Assembly: GCA_002425185.1 (NCBI GenBank)
Contig: DILT01000013.1
Span: 186,001 to 250,000, forward strand
From: Flammeovirgaceae bacterium UBA5585
GTDB taxonomy: Bacteria > Bacteroidota > Bacteroidia > Cytophagales > Cyclobacteriaceae
Direction: 5' to 3'
DNA length: 64,000 nucleotides
Numbering within the stretch: position 1 is the first letter of the stretch; every line of letters begins with the position of its first letter. The notes below the pieces were generated by a model. That model was not told where the DNA came from. It saw only the letters and a program-made list of their open reading frames with translations, and did not search any database. This document shows positions 33,367 through 41,730 of the stretch, piece by piece. The position numbers and the translations under genes were made by a program.

Positions 33367-34317
33367 CTAAGACTTGCAAAGTTGCTGCTTCAGTGCGTTA
33401 TACTCATTACAGATTTCAAGTAAAATTTCTGCAGCGGGTTTCACATCACGAATGGCTGCCGCAACCTGGCCGATTTCTAACTCTCCTTCATCCAGATCGC
33501 CTTCAAACATTCCTTTCTTTGCACGACCTCTGCCCAGCAACTGTTTCATTTCATCCAACCCGGCTCCACGTTGTTCAGCTTCAATAACCTGATGGAAGAA
33601 TTTATTACGCACGAGTCGAACAGGAGTAAGTTGCTTCATCGTAAGCAGCGTATCCCCTTCGCCTGCTTTCACTATTACTTCCTTAAATTTTTCATGTGCC
33701 GATGACTCTGCGCTGGCAGCAAACCGGCTACCCACCTGTACACCATCCGCGCCTAAAACTTCTGCGGCCAGCATGCCCCGGCCGGTGGCAATACCGCCTG
33801 CGGCAATAAGGGGTATTGAAACAGCTTCCCGAACCAGGGGAATCAAAACAAATGTTGTCGTTTCCTCCCGTCCATTGTGTCCTCCGGCTTCAAAGCCTTC
33901 GGCCACAACAGCATCAACTCCGGCCTGCTCTGCCTTACGCGCAAACTTCACACTGGAAACCACATGCACAACAGTTATTCCGTTATCCTTCAGATGGCCC
34001 GTCCAGGTGGAAGGATTTCCGGCTGAGGTAAACACGATTTTTACATTTTCCCTCACGATAATATTCATGAGCTTGTCTATCTCGGGGTAGAGCAGCGGCA
34101 CATTTACGCCAAAAGGTTTTGTCGTGGCTGCCTTACACTTTCGGATATGCTGCTCCAGCGTCTCGGGATGCATGGAACCAGAGCCGATAAGACCAAGTCC
34201 CCCGGCATTACTCACGGCCGAGGCCAGGCGCCAGCCGCTGCACCACACCATGCCGGCCTGTACTATCGGATGTTGGATGTTGAATAATTGGATAACCCGG
34301 TTTGTTGAATTTTTCAT
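33367..34317 (-). CDS. Nitronate monooxygenase / FabK-like FMN-dependent TIM-barrel enzyme
   Basis: The 316-residue TIM barrel shows NPD-family motifs: HPIVQAGMVWCSGWRLASAV near the start, NAGGLGLIGSG, PFGVNVPL, AVVAEGFEAGGHNGR (catalytic His and FMN phosphate loop region) and LIAAGGIATGRGMLAAEVLG with GADGVQVGSRF for FMN binding. The family includes nitronate monooxygenases and FabK enoyl-ACP reductases; the sequence alone does not separate them with certainty. The AEGFEAGGHNG motif occurs in both. The upstream 330 bp hold its promoter. Confidence 0.82.
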   Translation of the reverse strand: MKNSTNRVIQLFNIQHPIVQAGMVWCSGWRLASAVSNAGGLGLIGSGSMHPETLEQHIRKCKAATTKPFGVNVPLLYPEIDKLMNIIVRENVKIVFTSAGNPSTWTGHLKDNGITVVHVVSSVKFARKAEQAGVDAVVAEGFEAGGHNGREETTTFVLIPLVREAVSIPLIAAGGIATGRGMLAAEVLGADGVQVGSRFAASAESSAHEKFKEVIVKAGEGDTLLTMKQLTPVRLVRNKFFHQVIEAEQRGAGLDEMKQLLGRGRAKKGMFEGDLDEGELEIGQVAAAIRDVKPAAEILLEICNEYNALKQQLCKS

Positions 34318-34648
34318 GGCCCAAAAAATAACTAAAACCCCCCAAATGCTACGCTACGATTCTGAATATCTGTGAATTAGAAGATGTTCAGATTTTAATG
34401 CGGTTTCGGTCGCCCGAAAAGTTGTCCACAAAGAATTGATTGATTCTAGTTGATGTAAAAATTTGATTTATAGGCATTTAAATGAAAACATTGCGGTAAT
34501 GTGGATAACTGCTTGATTTTGTGGAATTCTTTTCGGCTTCGTATTTGCTAACTTCTAAGTGCCTGAATTTTAGCTATTTTGCGCACGTTTAAATCAAGAC
34601 CTTACGTCATACACCGTTGAACAAAAAGCCGGAACAACTTTTGTATCT
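34318..34648. other. Divergent intergenic region, 331 bp, no gene seen
   Basis: It is AT-rich DNA between the divergent flavoprotein and TlpA-like genes. No open frame, tRNA-like fold or strong hairpin is apparent. Both promoters must lie here. TATTTTGCGC near 34575 is near a -7 box but does not match TAnnTTTG exactly. Confidence 0.6.
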
Positions 34649-34666
34649 ATGGGGTTAATTTACTGC

Positions 34667-35143
34667 ATGAAAAAAGCCTTCTTTTTATTAATCGTTCTTC
34701 TGCCTGGGGCTGTTTATAGCCAGTCGGCTGCAGAAGTCGTAAAACTCAAGCAACTTCAGGATCATATCAACCGGGAGACTTCCAATATTAAAGTCATCAA
34801 CTTCTGGGCGACCTGGTGTGGTCCTTGTGTAAAAGAAATGCCCCTGTTTGAAAAGCTTGGGGCAGAAAGAAAGGATGTTGAAGTTACCCTGGTAAGCCTC
34901 GACCTGGACCTGAACCCAAAACCTGAGGTTGTGCATCGGTTTGTTGAGCGGAAAAAGCTAAAATCAAAAGTCCTTATTCTGGATGAAAAGGACCCCAATT
35001 CCTGGATCAACCAAATCGAAAAAAACTGGTCGGGGGCCATTCCGGCCACCATCATTATTAATGGAAAAACCGGTCAAAGAAAATTTGTTGAAAAAGAGCT
35101 TCACGAAGGCGACCTTGAAAAACTTATTGCTGAAATTTTATAA
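34667..35143 (+). CDS. Exported TlpA/ResA-like thiol-disulfide oxidoreductase
   Basis: ATG 34667 gives the signal peptide MKKAFFLLIVLLPGAVYSQ; the upstream ATG at 34649 adds six residues. The mature part is a thioredoxin fold with active site WATWCGPCVKEM and the cis-Pro loop GAIPATIIING. It reduces or oxidises disulfides in the periplasm, for example in cytochrome c maturation or redox defence; no cytochrome genes are nearby. It is followed by a second thioredoxin-fold gene after 23 bp and probably cotranscribed with it. Confidence 0.88.
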   Translation: MKKAFFLLIVLLPGAVYSQSAAEVVKLKQLQDHINRETSNIKVINFWATWCGPCVKEMPLFEKLGAERKDVEVTLVSLDLDLNPKPEVVHRFVERKKLKSKVLILDEKDPNSWINQIEKNWSGAIPATIIINGKTGQRKFVEKELHEGDLEKLIAEIL

Positions 35144-35166
35144 TCACTAACCAAAAAAAGAATACT

Positions 35167-35775
35167 ATGATACGATCAATTATTGCTGCCGTGGCTTGTG
35201 TGTTGTTTGTGGCCGCAAGTCCGCTTAAAGGAGGTTACGATGTTGGCGATACGGTTGCCGACTTCAAACTGAAAAACGTAACCGGTAAAATGGTTTCGCT
35301 AACCGATTATGCTTCATCAAAAGGTGTAATTGTTATTTTCGATTGCAACACGTGTCCTTATTCCAAAGCTTACAACGACAGAATTATTGCCCTTAATAAA
35401 AAGTATGCTTCTCAAGGGTTTCCGGTAGTAGCTATTCAACCCAACGATCCTTCCATTTCACCCGGTGATTCATTTGAGGAAATGGTGAAACTTGCCGAGA
35501 AGAAGAAGTACGACTTCCCTTATTTGTTTGATGAAACCCAGAATGTGGCTAAAGCTTTTGGTGCTACCAACACCCCACACGTGTTCCTGTTAAAGAACGA
35601 TGGCGGAAAATTCACTGTAGCCTATATCGGAGCAATTGATGATAATTCACGCGATGCTTCGGCCGTAACAAAAAAATATGTTGAAGAGGCAATCGAATCG
35701 TTAATGACTTCAAAAGAAGTTCCGGCCACCAAAACAAAGGCGGTGGGTTGTACGATTAAGTGGAAGAATGCTTAA
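35167..35775 (+). CDS. Exported redoxin/peroxiredoxin-like thioredoxin-fold protein
   Basis: The 202-residue protein has a signal peptide (MIRSIIAAVACVLFVAAS) and a redoxin domain. Strand GVIVIFDCNTCPYSKAYND carries CNTC, a CxxC, followed by Pro. PVVAIQPNDPS and TNTPHVFLL (cis-Pro) are typical of AhpC/TSA-like thioredoxins of Bacteroidota. A Cys near the C-terminus (AVGCTIKWK) could be a resolving residue. Likely roles are peroxide reduction or thiol oxidoreduction in the periplasm. A strong intrinsic terminator follows after 19 bp. Confidence 0.85.
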   Translation: MIRSIIAAVACVLFVAASPLKGGYDVGDTVADFKLKNVTGKMVSLTDYASSKGVIVIFDCNTCPYSKAYNDRIIALNKKYASQGFPVVAIQPNDPSISPGDSFEEMVKLAEKKKYDFPYLFDETQNVAKAFGATNTPHVFLLKNDGGKFTVAYIGAIDDNSRDASAVTKKYVEEAIESLMTSKEVPATKTKAVGCTIKWKNA

Positions 35776-35794
35776 TTGAAGTAATTAATAGTTG

Positions 35795-35828
35795 AAAAAA
35801 GGCCACTTCTTATGAAGTGGCCTTTTTT
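35795..35828 (+). terminator. Rho-independent terminator after the thioredoxin-fold pair
   Basis: Arms AAAAAAGGCCACTTC (35795-35809) and GAAGTGGCCTTTTTT (35814-35828) form a perfect stem with loop TTAT and a T-run. This ends the TlpA-redoxin transcript. Confidence 0.92.
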
Positions 35829-36016
35829 GCTTTAATGTGGATGCGGAGGGGATGTTCATTGAAAACCTCAAAACGTGAAACCAATAGTTACTTTCTTCAA
35901 CCTTACAACGGACATTTACTGCTAAAAAACAAGTAAAACTGATTCTTAATCACTTGTTGATTTCTGCATAATGGAGTTTTAATGCCTGTCTATTAGCTTT
36001 AAAAAAAATTCAGGTT

Positions 36017-37549
36017 ATGAAACTTTTTGTATACACCAGTCTTCTCTTTCTTATTGTTTCGTGCTCAACCAAAGAAGCAAAGAAATACCAACCGCTTGTT
36101 GAGCCGGTGGCCGTCCTTTTTGATAGCGCACTAAAACCCTTTTATCATGGTGTTGCCTCAGGCGATCCCCTGCACGACCGGGTTATTATCTGGACGCGGG
36201 TAACGCCTGAAGACTCACTCCCCTCCATTGATGTTGAGTGGGAGGTAGCTGTTGATGAACGCTTTTCCTCTCCAGCGGCAAAAGGGGTTTTTACCACAAA
36301 CGCTGCGCGCGATTATACGGTAAAGGTTGATGTTACCGGTTTGTCACCCGATCAACCTTACTACTATCGTTTTAAAGCACTTGGGGCAACTTCACTTACG
36401 GGTCGCACGAAAACAACACCGGTTGAGATGAGGGATAGTTTAAAATTTGCTGTAGTGAGCTGCAGCAACTGGGAGTTCGGATATTTTAACGCCTATGCAC
36501 GTATTGCCGAAAAAGAATTGGACGCTGTACTTCATCTGGGCGATTACATTTATGAATACGGCACCGGAAAATATGGTGACACCACCATTGGCCGGATTAA
36601 TATGCCGCTTCATGAAATAATCACCTTACAAGATTACCGCACACGGCATTCACAATACAGGCTGGATGAGGGCTTGCGGCAGATAAGCTTACGCCACCCC
36701 TTTATTGCTATCTGGGATGATCACGAAGTGGCCAATGACACCTATGCCGAGGGCGCACAAAATCATCAACCGGAAGAAGGTGATTTTAATGCACGAAAGG
36801 AAGCAGCCAAACAAGCTTATTATGAATGGATTCCTATCCGCGAAGGCGAAAAACATTACCGTACATTTTCGTATGGAAAACTTGCTGACATTATAATGCT
36901 CGATGAACGGTTGGAAGGCCGAACCAAACAGGCGCAGGGAAAAGATGATCCGGAATTGTGGAGCATGGACCGGACCATGTTGGGTACCGAACAGCGCGAT
37001 TGGTTTTTAAGTAAGTTAAAAAATTCAACTGCCACCTGGAAGGTTGTCGGCAACCAGGTGATCTTCTCAGCACTTGATGAATCCTTCAGGCCCAACGCCA
37101 AGAGTACCGACAATTGGAATGGTTATCCGGTAGAGCAGCGGAAAATTTCAGATTATATCGTTGAAAATAAAATACAGGATATAATATTCCTTACAGGCGA
37201 TACGCATGCCTCGTGGGCTTTTGAGGTGGTGAGTGATGTAAAAAAATACACGCCTAAAACATCATCAGGTGCGCTGGCCGTTGAATTTGGCACGCCCAGC
37301 ATCTCTTCTTCCAACTGGGATGAGTTTTATCCGTTGGATACCGCCAAGCTGGGTGAACAACTTTATCAAAAATTCAATCCACATTTAAAATATGTGAATG
37401 GAATTGATCATGGCTATATGATCCTGACCTTGTATCCTGCAAAGGCAAAAGCCCAATGGTACTATGTTGAAACGCTGCGCACGATTGATCCGCGCGAAAC
37501 ACGTAAAAAAGAACTTCACGTAGATCAGGGTAGTTTTACACTGAAATAG
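36017..37549 (+). CDS. PhoD-like alkaline phosphatase/phosphodiesterase, lipoprotein
   Basis: The 510-residue protein has a lipoprotein signal (LLFLIVSCSTK, Cys16). An N-terminal PhoD domain (HGVASGDPLHDRVIIWTRVT, about 38-125) precedes a metallophosphatase domain: SCSNWEFGYFNAYARIAEKE, LHLGDYIYEYG, IWDDHEVANDTY, VVGNQVIF and FLTGDTHASW. These supply the Fe/Ca ligands of PhoD enzymes. It should hydrolyse phosphate mono- or diesters at the cell surface. No Pho-box can be identified. A stem-loop repeat follows its stop. Confidence 0.9.
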   Translation: MKLFVYTSLLFLIVSCSTKEAKKYQPLVEPVAVLFDSALKPFYHGVASGDPLHDRVIIWTRVTPEDSLPSIDVEWEVAVDERFSSPAAKGVFTTNAARDYTVKVDVTGLSPDQPYYYRFKALGATSLTGRTKTTPVEMRDSLKFAVVSCSNWEFGYFNAYARIAEKELDAVLHLGDYIYEYGTGKYGDTTIGRINMPLHEIITLQDYRTRHSQYRLDEGLRQISLRHPFIAIWDDHEVANDTYAEGAQNHQPEEGDFNARKEAAKQAYYEWIPIREGEKHYRTFSYGKLADIIMLDERLEGRTKQAQGKDDPELWSMDRTMLGTEQRDWFLSKLKNSTATWKVVGNQVIFSALDESFRPNAKSTDNWNGYPVEQRKISDYIVENKIQDIIFLTGDTHASWAFEVVSDVKKYTPKTSSGALAVEFGTPSISSSNWDEFYPLDTAKLGEQLYQKFNPHLKYVNGIDHGYMILTLYPAKAKAQWYYVETLRTIDPRETRKKELHVDQGSFTLK

Positions 37550-37559
37550 AATACTATTC

Positions 37560-37627
37560 TTGTGATTTGGTGTTTTGGTGGCAGAGGAGTATATCTATGC
37601 ACAAGCCACTAAAGCACTAAATCACAA
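37560..37627 (+). terminator. Gene-end stem-loop of a dispersed family
   Basis: The left arm 37560-37582 (starts TTGTGATTTGG, ends GGTGGC) and right arm 37605-37627 (starts GCCACTAAAGC, ends ATCACAA) form a 23-bp stem in which the three non-identical positions are G-U wobbles in RNA. It stands 10 bp after the phosphatase stop codon. The wording is close to the single arm at 47739-47763. Confidence 0.6.
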
Positions 37628-37673
37628 ATGATCACGAAACCACACCAGAGACCATCTCAAAAATTGAAAATAT

Positions 37674-37772
37674 GTCATTGCTGGGGAGCCTGCCGGTCAG
37701 GCAGGGGACGACCGAAGCAATCCGGTGCACCGTATCAAAAATCGAGATTGCTTCACTTCGTTCGCCATGACG
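37674..37772 (+). repeat. Remote, shortened copy of the dispersed inverted-end repeat
   Basis: It starts GTCATTGCTGGGG and ends GCCATGACG, with inner arms CGAAGCAATCC and GAGATTGCTTC in the same order as copies A to E. The GCCTGCCGGTCAGGC palindrome (37688-37702) sits near its left end. It is 36 kb from the main cluster, so the element is dispersed rather than only tandem. Confidence 0.82.
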
Positions 37773-37844
37773 GTAATACTCTTGAGATGAGTCCTAACCA
37801 CATCCATAAACCAATATTCATTTTGTTTAACTAACTTTAGGATA

Positions 37845-38387
37845 ATGAAATCATCTTGTCTGTTTCTTATTGTCTTATTGGTTGGCACCACGCATAGCCT
37901 TGCACAGGTTATTGGAAAAAGTTTTCCTTACATGGAGGCTGAAACCGTTGAAGATCAGGTTGTAAAACTGCCCGAAGCAGTCCGGGGTAAGTTTACACTT
38001 CTCGGCTTAGCCTACTCAAAGAAATCGGAGGATGAATTGAACAGTTGGTTCCAGCCGGTGTTCGAAAAATTCATCCAAAAGAACAAAGGTCTTTTCGAAA
38101 GCTTCGGGCATGACGTGAACGTGTATTTTATACCCATGTTTACAGGCGTTAACGCAGCTGCAACCGGTACAGCAAAACGTAAAGCCATAAAAAATGTAGA
38201 TCCCCAGTTGTTGCCCTACATCTTATTTTATAAGGGCGAGCTGAAAACCTATAAAGATGCCCTCGACTTTGAGAAAAAAGATGTGCCTTACTTTTTTGTG
38301 CTCGATAAAAACGGAAAAATTGTTTACGCAACCAGTGGCAAATACAGCAAAGTCAAAATGGATGAAGTAGAAGAAGTGTTGGAATAA
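37845..38387 (+). CDS. Exported thioredoxin-fold-like protein without active-site cysteines
   Basis: The 180-residue protein has a signal peptide (LFLIVLLVGTTHSLAQ). GKFTLLGLAYSKKSEDELNS and VPYFFVLDKNGKIVYATSGK fit the strand pairs of a redoxin-like fold, and the cis-Pro position is kept (DVPYFFVLD), but no CxxC is present in the mature part. It therefore should not be a redox enzyme; a chaperone-like role as in some Atp10-type proteins is only a guess. It is 2 bp before the PrsW gene, suggesting coupling. Confidence 0.65.
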   Translation: MKSSCLFLIVLLVGTTHSLAQVIGKSFPYMEAETVEDQVVKLPEAVRGKFTLLGLAYSKKSEDELNSWFQPVFEKFIQKNKGLFESFGHDVNVYFIPMFTGVNAAATGTAKRKAIKNVDPQLLPYILFYKGELKTYKDALDFEKKDVPYFFVLDKNGKIVYATSGKYSKVKMDEVEEVLE

Positions 38388-38389
38388 AT

Positions 38390-39097
38390 ATGAATTTCTT
38401 TATACTTCTCGCGCTCGCACTTGCTCCCGGTATTGCCATCGGGGTGTATATCTACCTGAAGGATAAACATGAACCCGAACCGTTAGGGTTATTGCTGACA
38501 AGTTTTATCTATGGCTGTGCGAGCACCCTTGTAACCCTTTCCATTAGCTGGCCCCTGGATTTTATTGTTACGTTTTCGGAAACCGATGTTGCCCATCAGT
38601 TTGCCAATGCTTTTTTTAAAGTTGCCCTTGTAGAAGAGTTCAGCAAATTCATTTTTATCCGTTTCATTCTATACAATAATAAAAATTTTAATGAGCCCTT
38701 TGATGGAATTGTCTATGCTATTATGGTGGGAATGGGCTTCGCTACATTAGAAAACATTCTTTATGTTTTTCAATACGGTGTTGCTACAGGCATTGTACGT
38801 ATGTTCACTGCCGTACCGGCCCATGCCACCTTCGCGATTTTAATGGGTTATTTTTTAGGAAAGGCAAAGTTCACCCATCAGAAAGAATTCTGGTATAGCG
38901 TTTTAGCGTTAGGCGTGGCTACACTTTTTCACGGTATGTACGATTACTTTTTATTCATTTCCTTTATTCCCGGTATTTGGCTAGGTGCCTTTGCTTCACT
39001 TGTGGTTGCCGTAATTCTTTCTCGCAAGGCCATCCGGTTACACCAACAGTCATCGCCATTTATTAACAACCCGCCTTCATCCGATAACCCAGTATAG
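38390..39097 (+). CDS. PrsW-family intramembrane metalloprotease
   Basis: The 235-residue protein has seven or eight membrane helices. The conserved PrsW motifs are present: EExxK as VEEFSKFIFIRF near residue 80, FATLENILYV near 120 and AHATFAILMGYFLG near 145, plus HGMYDYF near 185. They form the predicted metal site shared with the CPBP/Abi superfamily. In Bacillus, PrsW cuts the anti-sigma factor RsiW; the target here is unknown, although an anti-sigma factor may be encoded elsewhere. It is coupled to the upstream exported protein gene (2 bp). Confidence 0.86.
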   Translation: MNFFILLALALAPGIAIGVYIYLKDKHEPEPLGLLLTSFIYGCASTLVTLSISWPLDFIVTFSETDVAHQFANAFFKVALVEEFSKFIFIRFILYNNKNFNEPFDGIVYAIMVGMGFATLENILYVFQYGVATGIVRMFTAVPAHATFAILMGYFLGKAKFTHQKEFWYSVLALGVATLFHGMYDYFLFISFIPGIWLGAFASLVVAVILSRKAIRLHQQSSPFINNPPSSDNPV

Positions 39098-39159
39098 AAG
39101 TCAATGCTTTTGATAATAAACCTTAATTAAGTAGGTTTATCAGCACTATCCCGATTTTT

Positions 39160-39930
39160 ATGCGTAGTAGTTTTAAGGGTCATTACATTGGCATGAACAA
39201 AGAGTTTCGCTACCGGGGTGAAGAAACCACCCGGATAGAAACGCTCAGTGATGCTGTTTTTGCAATTGCCATTGGTTTGTTATTGATCTCAACAACACCA
39301 CCTGTAACGTATTATCAACTTCAGCAATTTACCAAAGACATCATTCCCTTCGCTTTATGTATTGCCCTAATTTCAATTATATGGTATGAGCATTTTGTCT
39401 TCTTTATCCGCTATGGCTTTCGCAACGCCTACATCGTATTCCTGAACACACTCCTCCTCTTCATCGTATTGTTTTACGTTTATCCCTTAAAATTTCTGGC
39501 TCGGCTTTTAGTACTGCTGTTCACGAATTTTATTCACATTGTGCAACATGGAAACAGTAATGAGATTTGGCAGCCGTTCTTTTTCATGATGGAGGATGGT
39601 ACGGTTTCAGAACTCATGGCTATTTATGGCACCGGTGCAATGTCCATCTTTCTGGTGCTTATGCTCATGTATCGCTATGCCCTTAAAAAAGCGCCTGAAC
39701 TTGAGCTCAACGAGCTCGAAAAATTTGATACGCGAATGAGTATCCAAACCAATCTGCTTATGGCAAGTATCCCAGCGCTATCGGTAGTGCTGGCTCTTTC
39801 TTTTGGCGAATCACGGTTGGGTAATAATCTTTCAGGCTTTGTCTATTTTCTATACATGCCGGTTATGTTTATACATGGCAATAGGGTTGCGCGACAAAGA
39901 AAAAAGCTCCTTGAAGAACAAGGAGCTTAG
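39160..39930 (+). CDS. TMEM175-like (DUF1211) potassium channel subunit
   Basis: The 256-residue membrane protein begins its first helix with RIETLSDAVFAIAIGLLLIS, a close match to the (R)xxxFSD signature of TMEM175 channels. About six helices follow. Bacterial members form tetrameric K+-permeable channels in the inner membrane. ATG 39193 (MNKEFRYRG), 11 codons downstream, is an equally good start. The last ten codons overlap a stem-loop that acts as terminator for the convergent RNase G gene. It is separate from the PrsW gene by 62 bp. Confidence 0.85.
   Translation: MRSSFKGHYIGMNKEFRYRGEETTRIETLSDAVFAIAIGLLLISTTPPVTYYQLQQFTKDIIPFALCIALISIIWYEHFVFFIRYGFRNAYIVFLNTLLLFIVLFYVYPLKFLARLLVLLFTNFIHIVQHGNSNEIWQPFFFMMEDGTVSELMAIYGTGAMSIFLVLMLMYRYALKKAPELELNELEKFDTRMSIQTNLLMASIPALSVVLALSFGESRLGNNLSGFVYFLYMPVMFIHGNRVARQRKKLLEEQGA
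39897..39928 (-). terminator. Intrinsic terminator for the RNase G operon, inside the end of the TMEM175-like gene
   Basis: On the minus strand AAGCTCCTTG-TTCTT-CAAGGAGCTT is followed by TTTTTTCTTTG, a perfect 10-bp stem plus T-run. On the plus strand no T-run follows, so only minus-strand transcripts end here. The stem overlaps the codons for KLLEEQGA and the stop codon of the convergent gene. Confidence 0.85.
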
Positions 39931-39956
39931 TGCCTATGCTTAACTAAAGGTGTTGA

Positions 39957-41510
39957 TTACTCTTTCACCAGAATTTCTTCTCCTTCTCTGTTGAGGAATT
40001 TATATTCCGTTACCCCCATGGAGGTATCTGTTTCAAGGTGTACCCAACGCTTATACTTAAAAAACCACTTCACGCGCTGAGAGAAAATTCCCTTTGTGAA
40101 ATAAGCATACAGGTAAGGATGAACCGCCAGCACCAGGTTAGATTCATTTTGCTTCACCAGCAAATGATCCAGGTTTTTCTCAATCAGATCAGAAACCAAA
40201 ATTGATGCTGTGATTTTTCCGGTTCCGTTACAGCTCGGACAGGCTTCCAGTGTGGCGATATTTACCTGCGGCCTTACACGCTCACGTGTAATCTGCATCA
40301 ACCCAAACTTAGAAAGCGGTAACACCGTTGATTTGGCTTTATCGGACGCCATTTCATCGCGCATGGTTTTGTATATCAGCTTGCGGTTGTCGGGGTTCTT
40401 CATATCGATGAAGTCCACCACAATAATTCCACCCATATCGCGTAGGCGAAGCTGACGGGCAATTTCTTTGGCCGCTTCAATATTTACTGATAATGCTGTT
40501 GTCTCCTGGTTCTCTTCCCGGTTTGATTTATTGCCGCTGTTTACATCAATAACATGGAGTGCTTCGGTGTGCTCAATAATCAGGTAACCACCTGCCTTGA
40601 GGCTTACCGTTTGGCCAAAGGCTGATTTAATTTGCTTTTCAACACCGTAGTGTTCAAAAATTTTTGTCCGTCCGGTGTAGAGCTTTACAATCTTCTCCTG
40701 TTCAGGAGAAATGGATCGGATATATGCCCTGGCTTCCTCATAAATCTTCTTGTCATCAACGTGAATATTGTCAAATGATTCATTTAACAAATCGCGAAGC
40801 AACGATGATGTTTTGTTGAGTTCGCCAATAATTTTTTCATTGGGCTGAACATCCGGCAAATGGGCAATGCCATCCTCCCAGTTTTTCACCAGGGTTCGCA
40901 GGTCTTTATCGAGTTCGGCAACATCGGCCCCTTCGGCTACGGTGCGAACAATAACGCCAAAGTTCTCGGGTTTAATGGATTGGATTAATCGCAACAGGCG
41001 TTTGCGTTCTTCGCTGCTGGTAATCTTCTTCGAAACGTTTACGGTTTTCGAAAAAGGCACCAACACCAGGTACCGCCCGGCTAATGATAACTCGCAGGAT
41101 AATCGAGGCCCTTTAGTAGAGATGGGTTCCTTTACAATCTGGACCGGAATAAGCTGGCCTTTTGCCACTTGCTGGCCTATTTTGCCATGCTTATCAATGT
41201 CCGGTTCAAGGGTAAATTTTTCCAGCTTGCCGAAGATCTTTTTGGCCCGCACCAGCTTCGTAAACTTTTGTAACGAGCTGAATTGAGGCCCTAAATCAAG
41301 ATAATGAAGGAAAGCATCTTTATCATAGCCAACATCTATAAATGCTGCGTTCAGGCCCTGTACTACTTTTTTTACAGTTCCCAGATAAATATCACCTACG
41401 GTGAATTTGCTTCCCTCCTGTTCATCATGAAATTCGACAAGAGCTTTATCTCTCAGCAGGGCTATACGACATCCGTCTTGAGTGTTACTGATAATTAGTT
41501 CGTTACTCAA
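39957..41510 (-). CDS. rng: Ribonuclease G/E family endoribonuclease
   Basis: The 517-residue protein has the RNase E/G core without the long C-terminal scaffold: an S1 RNA-binding domain (VGDIYLGTVKKVVQGLNAAF, about 37-130), the RNase H-like and DNase I-like catalytic core with metal-binding Asp in HVIDVNSGN and VVDFIDM, and the Zn-link CPSCNGTGKI. It matures rRNA and initiates mRNA decay. The 5'-sensor region is present (FGVIVRTVAEGADVAELDKD). It ends an operon HU - TPR protein - small basic protein - rng, with a clear terminator downstream. Confidence 0.94.
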   Translation of the reverse strand: MSNELIISNTQDGCRIALLRDKALVEFHDEQEGSKFTVGDIYLGTVKKVVQGLNAAFIDVGYDKDAFLHYLDLGPQFSSLQKFTKLVRAKKIFGKLEKFTLEPDIDKHGKIGQQVAKGQLIPVQIVKEPISTKGPRLSCELSLAGRYLVLVPFSKTVNVSKKITSSEERKRLLRLIQSIKPENFGVIVRTVAEGADVAELDKDLRTLVKNWEDGIAHLPDVQPNEKIIGELNKTSSLLRDLLNESFDNIHVDDKKIYEEARAYIRSISPEQEKIVKLYTGRTKIFEHYGVEKQIKSAFGQTVSLKAGGYLIIEHTEALHVIDVNSGNKSNREENQETTALSVNIEAAKEIARQLRLRDMGGIIVVDFIDMKNPDNRKLIYKTMRDEMASDKAKSTVLPLSKFGLMQITRERVRPQVNIATLEACPSCNGTGKITASILVSDLIEKNLDHLLVKQNESNLVLAVHPYLYAYFTKGIFSQRVKWFFKYKRWVHLETDTSMGVTEYKFLNREGEEILVKE

Positions 41511-41588
41511 AACGATAATGATTTAAGGTTAAAAAAATCGGATGTGTACGGCTCCCGAACAGAAAGCAACCTCCCTCTTGGAGAGAGA

Positions 41589-41678
41589 TTACTTCTTCTT
41601 ATGTCTGTTCTTCCTCAAGCGCTTTTTACGCTTGTGGGTTGCCATTTTGTGCTTCTTTCTTTTCTTTCCGCTTGGCAT
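41589..41678 (-). CDS. 29-residue basic protein of AURKAIP1/COX24 (mS38-like) type
   Basis: The minus strand encodes MPSGKKRKKHKMATHKRKKR followed by LRKNRHKKK and a stop. It consists mostly of Lys, Arg and His, with the KMxxHKRKKRxRKxRHK pattern of AURKAIP1/COX24-domain proteins, whose mitochondrial member mS38 sits on the small ribosomal subunit. Near-identical 29-residue proteins are known to me from Bacteroidota annotations. It lies 52 bp after the TPR stop and 78 bp before rng. A role as a small ribosome-bound protein is inferred. It is too short for ordinary gene finders. Confidence 0.85.
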   Translation of the reverse strand: MPSGKKRKKHKMATHKRKKRLRKNRHKKK

Positions 41679-41730
41679 AAAATGATTTTGGTTTTTGTCC
41701 CTTCCCTTACGGAGAGAGACGGTTTAACAA

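Noticed and set aside
37628..37834. 68-codon open frame after the PhoD-like gene
   Set aside because: It runs through the remote repeat copy and a stem-loop; a Bacteroidota protein is not recognisable.
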